From Shinisaurus crocodilurus (Eukaryota; Chordata; Lepidosauria; Squamata; Shinisauridae): DNA of 64,000 bases. Positions 44,090 to 55,135 of the stretch are shown one piece after another. Under the pieces are notes generated by a model. That model saw nothing but the letters and a program-made list of their open reading frames with translations, was not told where the DNA came from and searched no databases. Made by a program: the position numbers and the translations under genes. The stretch is taken from contig CM037878.1 in NCBI GenBank assembly GCA_021292165.1, positions 233,211,546-233,275,545 of the forward strand. Reading direction: 5' to 3'. How positions within the stretch are numbered: position 1 is the stretch's first letter; every line of letters starts with the position of its first letter.

Positions 44090-46884
44090 TTGTACATCAA
44101 AAACAAATGTTCTGATGAAAAAAAAAAATACATATCTAGTATCCAGTAGCTGATTAGTATTGAACATTTACAAAACTGAAATATCAGTTTAAGATATTCT
44201 ACTACAGGCAGTCTGGGGGCTGGATTGTCCCCCCGGACCAAGCCTGGTGGGCTGGATAATGTCAAACAGGTGGGGGCCTGTTCCAAAGCCTCTCCCACTC
44301 CCATGATGTCACTGGTGCTGTATCACCCACTTTTTTCCCTGTCCAGAGAGGGGCTACTGGCAATCAAGAAAATTACTATGTCTTCCTTTTCTTAACCTAT
44401 TTTGGGGTAGGAGGAACATAGCCAATTTTCAAGCTAACATAGTATTTGCTTCTATAACAAGTGGCACAATAAATCAAATATACCAGGAAACTGAAACATC
44501 TTTTAGGGTTACCTTTTAGTGCATTTGACAAAAAAAATCACAATTAATGTAGTCTAAAAAAGTAAGTTCCAGTTAAGTTTCCATTACAGGAAAAAAAGTA
44601 CTTTACATACATTATAGCACAACTTCAAGGTTCCTGAGTCTATAAAGGGTTCAAGAATCCTTCGGGCACAGTTTTGATTCTTTTGCCTTTGGAAATACAT
44701 AAAACAATTGTTTTACGGTCTGAAGTATTTTATAAAGTCTTGCTGAGGAACTACTATTGCCATCTGCCATGAAACTATATAGGCATAACTAAAATGGTGC
44801 ACAAGATATTATTTCTGTATAAACTGAGACCTGCTTGTCTAATTCCTTCAGGCAAGCACCTGCTTCTGTGATCCATTTGTCCCCTTACGGTATCTACTTG
44901 ATAAAAACCCTTCAATGGAATTTATTCACCTAAGGAAATATTTTCAATTATCTCTATCTCTGAGTGTTAGTTTCACTTAATTCATCTCTCTTACATGCTT
45001 TCTGTGTAAGGAAGTTCTAAACTGGTCCTCAGCCTCCAGCATCTATACTTTGATTGGTATTGCTGTGATACAAGAAAAAAATTGCCCTGTATTTTCAACT
45101 GGGAGACCAATGTAGACTTAAAAATAAATTGAATACTCATGAGTTATTTTCACAGTTGCTCCCCTTGAAGGAATGCAGAAATCCTTTGTGTGCCTCCCTC
45201 AATTGAAACCTTATGGAGGCGGCTTTTTGCATGGCAATGTTCCACATGATGACCATCATGTCTGAAAGCTGCTCACCATGTTCCCCAGCCCAGTCAAATG
45301 GAGAATGTTCATGCCAGGAATGTATGGCACTGGTGTAATGTATGGCTGATGCATTGTTTCAAATATAACGCTTGCCATGTAGAACACTGCAATATGAAGT
45401 GCTTCTGATGGTCTTTTTGAATGGACCACAATCTTTCAATCAACCCTTAGATCCAATTCAGATGTTCAATGTCTAAGATAGTACAGGCTTCTCATAGGAC
45501 TGTGCCATCTCACTTTTCAGATGAGTTGTTGGATTATTCAAAAGTATTTGCATTTGAAAAACACATCCCATTAGTGCCACTGCATCACAGAGGATTCTAC
45601 CTTTCTAATGGGGCAGTATAAAACATTCAGAGGGAAAGAGAACACAAGTTTTCAAGTCTTCTGTCTGAACCGGTGAGTTTTCTAGTAGGTTAGAATTTTC
45701 AGATGAGGCTGATATCAAATAAATGATGACCGACATTATTTCTTGCTCTCATTTATTAATTACATTTTTACTCTGCTCTTCCTCTAAGGAGTTCAGGACA
45801 GTGAACATGGTCTCCTCTCCCCTATATTTTATTTGAATCTGGGCAGCCCTGATTAAGACTGTAACCATTACATCATACCATACTGGCTCTCATTAAAACT
45901 AAGATGACACATTTCCACAAGACACTCATGTGCTATCCAAAACAGTGAATGTTTGAATAAGCCCTAAGACTATGTACTAAATGTTTGGACCTTCACATTT
46001 TCAAGTTCAACCCTTATACTCATATATGACATTTTCAAATATGAAGATTACTCATTCCATCATGAAGATGAATGTGTCAGTTGGCACTTATGATTCAAAT
46101 GAAGGCTCAATTCAAATGTTAATTTAATAGTGGGAATTATGAGAGGAAGAATAATTTGCAACTCTGTTTCCTTGCTAATAAAGTAGTGTCAGATTCACTG
46201 ACACATAAATTTGATCTACAGTCAAATCTGTTCTTCTCAGTACACATATCTGTGTCAGTGATTCAGATATTATTAGGACAAAGACAGAAGAAAGAGTGGT
46301 TCTCATACCACAGTAAGGCCATCCTCCTTCTTGAGCCCCTGCCATGGCCTTCACAGCTGTTCTCACCCCTGAATGTCCTGTGGTATAGGGGATATGGAAC
46401 TGAGGACATGCACTCCTGTATTCCTCCAACCCAAAAATTGCTTCTTCCACTAGACATCAGCCTCCATTGCTTATCCTTGGCCAGTTCCTGCTCATCACAG
46501 CTTCTTGCTGTCTCCTTTTAACCTTCTTCTTCCAGTCTTCAGGCCCTCTCCCTGGTGCTATCTTCTATGAAGTTGATAGAAATTGCTGAAGCTATGTGAA
46601 GAGCTTCTTTATATGCCCCAGGAGTGGACCACAAAGAGAACTATTCCCAGGTCGACACCACAGAGGCCAGAAATGGCCAGAAATGCTACTTTGTTCCCAG
46701 CTGGCCACACCACATTACAATTGGGCTGCCCTCCTCCTCCTCCTGTACCCCTCACAGTGGTACATACAGGGTCTCCAGAAAGTGGGGAGCCAGGCTTCCT
46801 GAGTAAGGACAAAATGGCAAACTGTGATTTAGGAAAAACAGGAACAGAAGCTATAAATGTCCTGCACATCCATGAAGGCCCCCC
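44090..46884. other. Single-copy stretch, no gene seen
   Basis: AT-rich and mostly repeat-free from 44,400 to 45,700. A LINE/SINE tail remnant on the minus strand is possible at 45,745-45,850 (TTACATTTTTACTCTGCTCT). The frames at 46156-46888 show no known domain. Confidence 0.45.
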
Positions 46885-47013
46885 CTAATTTTATTTATTT
46901 ATTTATTTATTATATTTATACCCCGCCTTTTTTCCTTCAAGGAACCCAAGGCGGCTTACATAATAATCCTCCTCCTCTCCATTTTATCCTCACAACAACC
47001 CTGTGAGGTAGGT
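46885..47013 (-). mobile_element. tRNA-derived SINE 3' part
   Basis: Minus-strand copy with (TAAA)n, TATAAATATAATAAAT, GCCGCCTTGGGTTCCTTGAA, GGAGAGGAGGAGGATTA and TTGTTGTGAGGATAAAATGG. It is truncated before the tRNA head. Confidence 0.85.
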
Positions 47014-48127
47014 TGAAGTTCATGTTCACCACTGTTTTTGTTATGTCTGAAATGGTCAAGTAAGTTTTAAGTTGTTTGTCCATCATTATCTGTATCTATC
47101 TATATAAAACCTGTTTTTTTTTTCAAATGCTAAGAGTTAACTATATTAAATTGAATTAAAACTGATTAAATGAAGTTTGTATGCTAAAATATATATATTT
47201 CAATGACAAGTCCTTTTCACTTCTCTAATATTACAGTTTTTCAATTACTCTATCACACCAAAGACAAAATCTGAGTTCCTCTACATAGTTAGATAAGATT
47301 GGCAGACCATTAAAGCATCCTGTTTCTCACCCAGATGACTCCAAAAACTCTACAATCAGGGCATGAAAGCAATAGGTCTCTTTTATGCAAACCTCATTGA
47401 CAAGAATAGGTGTTGTGCATAAGAATAATGTTACCTACATCTATATACTAAGAAAAACTGTGTAACTGGTACAGAAAATGCTGGTGAAAATCAGTTTCTT
47501 AATAAATCTCATTTTCTTTATGAAGTTATTCCATTCTTGTATTCACAAAAATAACATAAAACTGTCAATAAAAGTCATAGCTGAAACTTAGTTATAAGAA
47601 AATATTTCCATTCTATACTTTGCATTGTCTTTGGGACAGGCCATTAACTGTCAGTTCTACATACAATTCTTGTTATGTATTTGTTTATTGCTTTTCAGCA
47701 GCCTCTGTAATCTTGGTGGATCAAAATATTTTACATTTGCTACACTGACACGTGCTATGGAGAGAAAATACGAACAGCTGCAGTTTTCCTAGTGGCAGTG
47801 ATATCAGATAACAGGCCTTTCAAGAGCATAGTAACTGATCTTTCTGCATATAAACTGAGAAATGTCTTTTCCTTTGGTTTTATGGAATAAGATAGAATCC
47901 CAGACTTTGGAATTGATGCAAGCTTAAAAGAACCAATGGGTTCTCAGCAGTATACGAAATATTTACATGGGGAGTGGGGGATGGGGAAGGGAACCTTTGG
48001 TTCATAGCTCATTGGCCTTCAAGCCTCTGTACATAATGAAATGTAACATGCAAAATATAGTACTTCAAGTAAAATTTGACAAAAATTTGACAAAACTAGA
48101 CAGCTAGTCAACAAACTAGACAACAAA
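47014..48127. other. Stretch without a gene
   Basis: AT-rich sequence with no recognised repeat or coding frame. Confidence 0.5.
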
Positions 48128-48171
48128 GAGAGCCAGTGTGGCATAGTGGCTAGAGTGTTGGACTTGGAAGA

Positions 48172-48340
48172 TCCGGGCTCCAGTCCCCACTCAGCCATGA
48201 AGCTCACTGGGTCACTGACTCTCAGCCTAACCTACCTCACAGCACAGGATTGTTGTGAGGATAAAATGGAGAGGAGGAGGATGATTATGTAAACTGCTGT
48301 GGAGAGAAAGCCGACCCAAACACACACCCACACCGCCAGC
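48172..48340 (+). repeat. 169-bp direct repeat, copy 1 (of 48565-48733)
   Basis: It matches 48565-48733 over 169 bp with a single difference that I can find (GAGGATGATT against GAGGAAGATT). It ends exactly at CAGC, the same four bases at which the LTR is inserted in the other copy. Confidence 0.93.
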
Positions 48341-48566
48341 TTCTTCTTATGGATATGATAAAAAAGACTAGACATTTAGTAGTTGGATGAATGTTCAAAA
48401 TGGGAATTCTAAAACTCCATTATGAGCCTGATAGCTTTAATTTAAGAAACAAGAGTATACTAGTGGTAACACTTCTTATTATTTCAGATTTTAATGTATT
48501 TTTTTTAGTATTGTAGGTTTATATTGATTAAAAGGCAAATAATATATAGTTTCTGGGACAGCATTC
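48340..48566 (+). repeat. 227-bp block identical to 54909-55135
   Basis: I find no mismatch or gap between the two blocks (CTTCTTCTTATGGATATG to GGGACAGCATTC). The offset is 6569 bp. Here the block sits between the two copies of the SINE body. Confidence 0.95.
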
Positions 48567-48733
48567 CGGGCTCCAGTCCCCACTCAGCCATGAAGCTCAC
48601 TGGGTCACTGACTCTCAGCCTAACCTACCTCACAGCACAGGATTGTTGTGAGGATAAAATGGAGAGGAGGAGGAAGATTATGTAAACTGCTGTGGAGAGA
48701 AAGCCGACCCAAACACACACCCACACCGCCAGC
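48565..48733 (+). repeat. 169-bp direct repeat, copy 2
   Basis: Second copy of the SINE body. It shares TC with the end of the preceding 227-bp block and ends in the CAGC target duplication of the LTR. Confidence 0.93.
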
Positions 48734-49499
48734 TGCATAATCTCTGCCTAGGGCCGAGGCAGTTCAATTCCGAGCAGTCATTTGCATCAACCTACATTTG
48801 CATTCATCTCAATGGGACACATCTGCATACACCCCAATGGTTCCCCTCTGGCAGTCTCAAAGAGCTGCCAAACACGCTCAAGTACCCAAGGGGCGCCAGG
48901 ATCCCCCAGCAGTCTCAAAGAGCTGCCAAGTACCCTCAAGCACCCTCCAGCACCCAAGGGGCACCAGGATCCGGCGAGAAAAAGCCGGTTCAGCCTGTCA
49001 GCTGTGGGGGGGGAGCGAAGAGTGGGGGTAAAAAGGGTCACTGAAACCCCGATAGGTTGTTGGAAGCAAGGTGCAGGACTGCATGGAACCAGTCCATGAC
49101 TCCAGTCGGGACGAAGCTTTGCAACCCCGAGCAGGATGCTCGGTAACCGGCTGTAAGTTAGAGCAACTTACGGTGAGACTCTTTCTAGGAAACTTAGGTT
49201 CTCAGAGGTCAATACTGTCTGTGTCCTTTCTGCAAGCCTCCTTTAGGCTGAATGTGTATTGGAGCTGCACGCTCCATTAAGTTTTATAGACTGTTCTTGT
49301 TTACGGTGAAATTCTTATCTGAATGCTTCGCTACGCTCAATTAAAGCTGTTATAAACAAATCTCTGCCTGCCTGCCGTAAGCTTTCGCTCAGTGCATATT
49401 GAAAGCGGTTGCCTGCAGACCACTTAAGGAGAGTTTTTTCAGTGCCGGTTAACCCGTTAACTCCTGAACTCATGCAAAAGGACCAGTGGCGGTCCTTCA
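48734..49499 (+). mobile_element. Solo LTR, 766 bp, with 4-bp target duplication
   Basis: It starts TGCATAATCTCTGCC and ends GGCGGTCCTTCA. CAGC flanks it on both sides (48730-48733 and 49500-49503), and the host SINE continues after it. Two U3-like direct repeats (GCAGTCTCAAAGAGCTGCCA at 48851 and a near copy starting at 48909) and an ATTAAA signal at 49340-49345 fit an LTR in plus orientation. A 4-bp duplication is typical of gammaretrovirus-like (class I) endogenous retroviruses. No viral coding sequence is present. Confidence 0.85.
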
Positions 49500-49561
49500 C
49501 AGCCGCCTTGGGTTCCTTGCAGGAAATAAAGGTGGGATATAAATATAATAAATAAATAAAA

Positions 49562-50324
49562 CTAATCTTTCACTTGAGAAATTAGAATGATAGAACACAA
49601 TACAATTAACTGAGAATGTTTTCTTTAGCCTGGTTCTGAGATGCATGTGTCACTTTACAGAAGCACTTCACTGGAAGTCATGCTAGGCTCTGTCCGAGAA
49701 ACAACGAGTGATTCACAGCAACATCATAAATATTCAACTAAGAGTATCACTATAATGTTTTTTCTTCCCTTTTCTCTCTCACTTCCATCAACAAATTGCT
49801 GAAACTGGCTAAATATCACAATTATATTAGATGAACATTTGGGACCACTGAATCCCCGTTGTTGATCAAAACTAGAATTCAGCACAAACTTTCAACCCAA
49901 ATCACTTCTTTAGAAATATAGTCTGACCTTGGGATTCAGTGAGTCTCAAATTCAGAAAAGCATCCTATTCACTGGAACACATAAGCTCATCCTTAACCTT
50001 AAGCACGTGTTCTGCTTTAGAAGTCAGTGAACCATAACTATATGGTTAAGAACTTTGCTGAACTGAAGAACAAAGCCCACTTTTTAAAAAGACTGTGTTT
50101 TTCACTAAGTGTAGGGTGTGAAACAATGCCTTATCTGGTCAGTACTTTTCTGACTATGAAGTTAGAATTATTCTGGTCCAAATGGTTAACAAGAAGCACA
50201 GAACCAAAGACAATGATTCATATCAGTGTGATATGCTGAAGTATATAAACTGATTTTCTGCAGGGTACACTGCAAAAATGAAGGTTTCCGAAAATTAGGC
50301 ACCCAGCATTTAGGCTGATATAAA
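49562..50324. other. Stretch without a gene
   Basis: AT-rich sequence between the SINE tail and the truncated 5' end of the LINE. Nothing recognised. Confidence 0.5.
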
Positions 50325-52470
50325 GCTGAAGAAATTCAACAACTTGCAGAATCTCATGATGCACGGGGCTTTTTTAAGGCCACAAGGGCCATTTATGGAC
50401 CAAAAACCTATGGTACAAACCCTTTACAATCAAAAGATGGCACCAAACTCTTAAAAGACAAAGAGTCTATTGCACTGCATTGGAGAGCATTATTATGACC
50501 TTTTAAATCGTAAATCTAAGGTGGATAATGAGATTTTTTTGCAAATCCTGCAAAAACAAATTAGAGAGGAACTTGCAATACTCCCCACTTTGGATGAAGT
50601 AAAAAAAGTCATTAATCAAATGAAGAACAACAAAGCTAGGGGACCAGATGGGATTCCTGCTGAAATTTTTAAAGAAGGGCCCCCTGAACTTGTATAACAT
50701 CTTCATAAACTCATCGAAAAAATCTGGATAAGAGAAGAGATCCCAGAAGACTTCAGGGATGCCATAATTATCACCCTCTTTAAGAAAGGTGATAGAACAG
50801 ACTGTGGAAATTATTGGGGCATTTCTCTCTTAGCTACCGCAGGTAAAATATTTGCCAGGATTCTCGCAAACCGTCTTATATCTATTTCAGAAGAGATCCT
50901 CCCTGAAACTCAGTATGGTTTCCACCCCTCTAGAGGGACAGTAGACATGATTTTTACTGCACATCAGCTCCAAGAAAAATGCCGGGAGCAAATGCTGGGA
51001 GATCCCTTTATATGGCATTTATTGATCTTGCTAAGGCCTTTGATACTGTAGACCGAACAGCTCTCTGGACTATCCTTATGAAAATTGGATGCCCCAATAA
51101 ATTTGTGAATATCTTGCGACTTCTCCATGACAACATGACTGCTATGGTCTTGGACAACAACGGCTCTCATGGTGCTCCATTTAAAGTGGGATCAGGTGTT
51201 AAACAGGGATGTGTTATTGCCCCAACATTATTTGCTATTTTCATTGCCATGATTTTACATCTTGTCGAGGGGAAATTCCCACTGGTGTGGGAATTATATA
51301 TCGAACAGATGGAAAGCTTTTTAATCTCAGCAGGCTGAAAGCAAAAAGTAAGGTAATTACAACCTCCATTGTGGAACTTCAGTATGCTGATGATAATGTG
51401 GTCTCCGCACATTCAGAGGATGATCTCCAAACTATCCTAAATGCTTTTGCAGAAGCATACGAAAAACTTGGTCTCTCACTTAACATCAAAAAAACCAAAG
51501 AGCTTCATCAGCAAGTGCTAGCTAACCCTTTGGTGATGCCATCTATCCAGCTTGGCGGGACAATACTGGAAAATGTCGATCATTTTCTCTATCTTGGCAG
51601 CTATCTTTCTGTTACAGCTAACATCGACAGTGAAATCCAGCATCGTCTGAGTTCCGCAAGTGCCGCGTTTTCTCGAATGAAACATAGAGTGTTCGAGGAT
51701 CGAGATATTTGTAAGAAGACCAAAACACTGGTTCATGAAGCCATTGTATTACCAACTTTATTGTATGCCTGCAAACATTGGCCTATCTATAAACGTCACC
51801 TCCAACTCCTTGAAAGATTTCATCAACGTTGCCTCCGGAAAATCCTGCGAATTACTTGGGAAGATAGGCGAACAAATGTCAGTGTATTGGAAGAAGCAAA
51901 GACTACTAGCATTGAAAAAATGATCCTTCAACGCCAACTTCAGTGGACCGGTCATGTTGTTCGAATGCCTGACTGCCGTCTCCCAAAGCAGTTACTTTAT
52001 TCCCAACTCAAGGATGGAAAGCGGAATATCAGTGGTCAATATAAGAGGTTTAAAGATGTTCTTAAGGCTAATCTAAAAAAATGCAATATAAACATCAAAA
52101 ACTGGGAAGCTCTGGCCCATGAACGATCTAACTGGAGGTTGGCCTTTCACTAAGGTTCTATGGACTTTGAAGAAGCTCGAGTGCAAGGTGAAAGGGAGAA
52201 ACGTGCTAAGCGAAAAGCACATCAAATGAATCCTTTACAGGACCATTTTCCATCTGGTAACCTGTGTCCTCACTGTGGGAAGCTGTGTGGATCTAGAATT
52301 GGCCTCCACAGTCACTTACGGACCCATCGCTAGAGTCTACACAATTTTCTTTAGAATTTTCCTCCTTTTAAAATCTCCTTTTTGTAAATTTTCTTTTTTT
52401 TTTAATCCTGGAAGACAATCTTACTCGGTCACGAGTGATCGCCTGACTGACTGACTGATTGGTTGAATTA
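50325..52470 (+). pseudogene. 5'-truncated LINE: reverse transcriptase plus C-terminal CCHH finger
   Basis: The element copies its RNA at a nicked target. Visible in order: a pre-RT segment (RGFFKATRAIYGP) at about 50375; KARGPDGIPAEIF (50633); YGFHPSRG-type region at about 50915; FIDLAKAFDTVDR (51018); GVKQGCVIAPTLF (51195); the active site QYADDNV (YADD at 51383-51394); a long C-terminal region with LERFHQRCLRKIL and QWTGHVVRMPDCRLPKQ; then CPHCGKLCGSRIGLHSHLRTH before a TAG at 52331. Breaks: a stop at 50695, frameshifts at about 50,990 and 51,255, and a TAA at 52151 in an otherwise open 374-codon frame. The endonuclease is lost. The 3' UTR has an ACTCG-GTCA-CGAGT hairpin and a CTGACTGACTGACT end. 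Clade not assigned: it is not BovB by its C-terminus. Confidence 0.85.
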
Positions 52471-52599
52471 GAAATTAAAAAGATTTTGAGTAAAAATGTG
52501 CTTCAGGATAATTGGCTAGTAGCCTTTTTCATTTTGTGTTTGCTATTTTTAATACAAGTACTTTTAAAAAACTGTATATTGCAGGTTCTACCTCAGAAT

Positions 52600-53345
52600 T
52601 CCCCTTCCCCCACCAACACGTAGCTGTTGGTGGGAGGACTATTTGCACGCATAGAGGAATGAGAGGTGAGGCTGTTTAATTTAGAAACCACCTATGGGCT
52701 CAAGGCGGGGGGAGGAGCGGTGGAGGCCTTTATTAGGCAGCGTTGCTCCACCCTCTGCCTCTTTTCTCAAAGCAGCTCCCTCCCTCCCAATTCACAGTGT
52801 GGGATTTCTGGTCGCCAGTTGACGGGGCCGAGTAGGAATTTTGGCTCACCATTGCTGATTGGCCTGGTGGTGGTGTGCGTGTTTCGCCTACTCTACACTG
52901 TGTTCTTGGGTTGGGTGCTTTTTTGTTTTGCGTAGTCTCCCTGATTTGGTCACATTGGCGGTAAGTGCGGGTTTTAGGCAGTGGGGTGAGGTTCGGTGAT
53001 CATCCCACGGCACCTTTCAGGTGACTGGCGATACCTTAGCCTCACCTGAGCCCAGTTTCACGGCACGGCCAGGGAGATAGGGTCCGCCTTTGAGGCCAAT
53101 TCCTCTCACCCGCATGGCGTTTCATGGCCCCGTGCGGTGACATGGAGGAGGCCTTCCGACACCGCATGGTGTAAAATTGGGGAGTGGCGAGTTACAGCGC
53201 CACACCTCCGATTGGGATGCTTCGCCCATTGAAGGGTATACTGGCCGAGAGCCGGTTTAGCTAGCACCCGCACTCGTCCCTTCCCAGATCCTCGAATCAA
53301 TAAATGTGGCCCATAATTTCACCATCATTCTGTGTCTCGACTCTT
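52600..53345 (+). mobile_element. Probable LTR or other retroelement fragment, GC-rich
   Basis: About 700 bp of CpG-containing sequence stands out from AT-rich flanks and ends with AATAAA (53299-53304), then TGTGTCTCGACTCTTATTTC, an R/U5-like arrangement. It contains CCGATTGGG and GCTGATTGGCC (inverted CCAAT boxes). A short CCAACA...TGTTGG hairpin lies at 52610-52630. I could not find TG...CA ends with a target duplication. Confidence 0.4.
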
Positions 53346-53767
53346 ATTTCCTCTTTTGCGCGCGCAAATCATTATTCCCATCCCCTCCCTGCTCATTGGT
53401 TTGGGGGGCAGCTTTGCTGCACTCCTTGAGGGTGAAGGTAGCAGACTGGCAAAAGTACAGTAACACCAAAGGTGTGTGTGACTTTGGATCAAGTTTGGAT
53501 CTATGTGGAATCACTTATTGGAATTATCCATATCTGCAAAGAACCAATTTCTATGAACCATATCCCCACCTATTTTCAGGTGGTGTAAAATCGTTTGACT
53601 TTATTTTCTATGTATCCTAAATCTGGATCTACAGAAAGAGAAAATAAAAAACCAATTTATTTTATAAAATTGTATTCAAAGCCTGCTCAGTTGGGGCCAA
53701 TAATTTGTTCTGTCATCTGTAACATCCCTTAGTGGAACAGGGGTACTCTGAAAACTGTGAAAGAGAG

Positions 53768-54162
53768 CCTGTTCCATGTAACAACAGCCCATTGGTTAAA
53801 CAAACCACAGGTTGTCGGGGATGAGTGGGAGAGAGCAGGCCACTTCTGCTTTTACTGAACAACCTACGACTGGCTCCTTTAAAGGTTGTTGAGTGTGACA
53901 TCCGAACCATGATCCCTAAACACCTGAGCGGTTAACCCAGCAACAAACCATGTATTAACTGTTGGGTTGTTTAGCTCATAAACAACCCATCGGTCCAGGT
54001 TTAGACATCACATTCAACAACCTACATACAGGCCTATCATAGGTTGTTGAGTAAAAGTGGAAGTGGTGGGTGTGTAGGAGGCAGCGCGCTCGTTCTCTCC
54101 CACTCATGCATGGCAACCAATGGGTTGTTTAACCGATGGGTTGTTGTTATGTGTGAACCAGG
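53768..54162. mobile_element. Foldback MITE-like element, 395 bp
   Basis: The ends CCTGTTCCATGTAACAACAG and the inverse of CCTGGTTCACACATAACAAC pair. GGTTGTTGAGT and ACTGAACAACCT-type words and ATGAGTGGGAGAGA with its inverse occur in mirror order, so most of the element is an imperfect palindrome. The target duplication is unclear. A similar vocabulary (GGGTTCACA, GTTGTCTGAACC) recurs at 56.85-57.4 kb. Confidence 0.65.
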
Positions 54163-54387
54163 TCATACTTTCATGTATTAGCAATTACCATAGTACAGCA
54201 AGAGAACTGCCCTTTAATCTAATCCTCATATGACTGTCCTGCTCTGTATAAATTACAAAATATAAAAAATGGGGGGAAATGAAAAAAATCAAACCAAGTA
54301 AAAATGGCCTCGGGAGAAAAGCTTTTGATCCAGGCAGAGATGATTTTTTTTTTGAAGCATCAAGAAACCAAATTAACCTGTATGCAT

Positions 54388-54495
54388 GTCAGTCAGTCAG
54401 GCGATCACTCGTGACCGAGTAAGATTGTCTTCCAGGATAAAAAAAAAGAAAGAAAATTTACAAAAAGGAGATTTTAAAAGGAGGAAAATTCTAAA
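54388..54495 (-). mobile_element. 3' end fragment of the same LINE family, minus strand
   Basis: It is the reverse complement of the last 110 bp or so of the LINE at 52,351-52,460: the CTGACTGACTGA end, the CGATCACTCGTGACCGAGT hairpin, AAGATTGTCTTCCAGGAT and GGAGGAAAATTCTAAAG. It is a severely 5'-truncated second insertion. Confidence 0.9.
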
Positions 54496-54908
54496 GCTCA
54501 AAGAAGATACATAACTCAATTATATCTTAGAATCCATTGCACTAACTTTGACTATGAAGCACATTCCTATTTCTTGTAGGGAAATTGTAAAGTGTGCTAC
54601 TTTCCCACACCCTAGTTCATAATCATTACATACAAGGGTGAATCTTTTAGATACTTCTGAATCAATCTTGAATGCTAACAGGATTAGTCAGTATTATTCT
54701 GCCAGCCACCAGCAGTGTGATTCACAATATGACCCACAGAACTCCCTTGAGACCCAAAAGGTCTAAGATGAAGCATGCATGATTTCAAAGCAATTCTCAG
54801 CTCAATTAACTGCATGACCTGCAAGATGAGCAAGCATATTATTTAATTGCTTGACTCTTTTGAACAGTTCTATTCATTTCCCTCCTAACTGTATGGTGAT
54901 GTTATGCT

Positions 54909-55135
54909 CTTCTTCTTATGGATATGATAAAAAAGACTAGACATTTAGTAGTTGGATGAATGTTCAAAATGGGAATTCTAAAACTCCATTATGAGCCTGA
55001 TAGCTTTAATTTAAGAAACAAGAGTATACTAGTGGTAACACTTCTTATTATTTCAGATTTTAATGTATTTTTTTTAGTATTGTAGGTTTATATTGATTAA
55101 AAGGCAAATAATATATAGTTTCTGGGACAGCATTC
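54909..55135 (+). repeat. 227-bp block identical to 48340-48566
   Basis: This is the likely source location, because its flanks (GATGTTATGCT and AAGGGGACATGG) show no sign of interruption. It is AT-rich and unrelated to any mobile element that I recognise. Confidence 0.95.

Larger units (their letters stand above)
48129..49561 (+). mobile_element. tRNA-derived SINE carrying a 169-bp internal duplication and a solo LTR
   Basis: Pieces in order: tRNA head (GCATAGTGGCTAGAGTGTTG) and body to 48340; a foreign 226-bp block; the body again (48565-48733); a solo LTR (48734-49499); then the SINE tail (49504-49561, CGCCTTGGGTTCCTTGCAGG and (AAAT)n). This SINE also has an unusual insert CTGCTGTGGAGAGAAAGCCG before the CGCCTTGGG tail. 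Removing the LTR and one copy of the body gives one continuous SINE. Confidence 0.8.
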
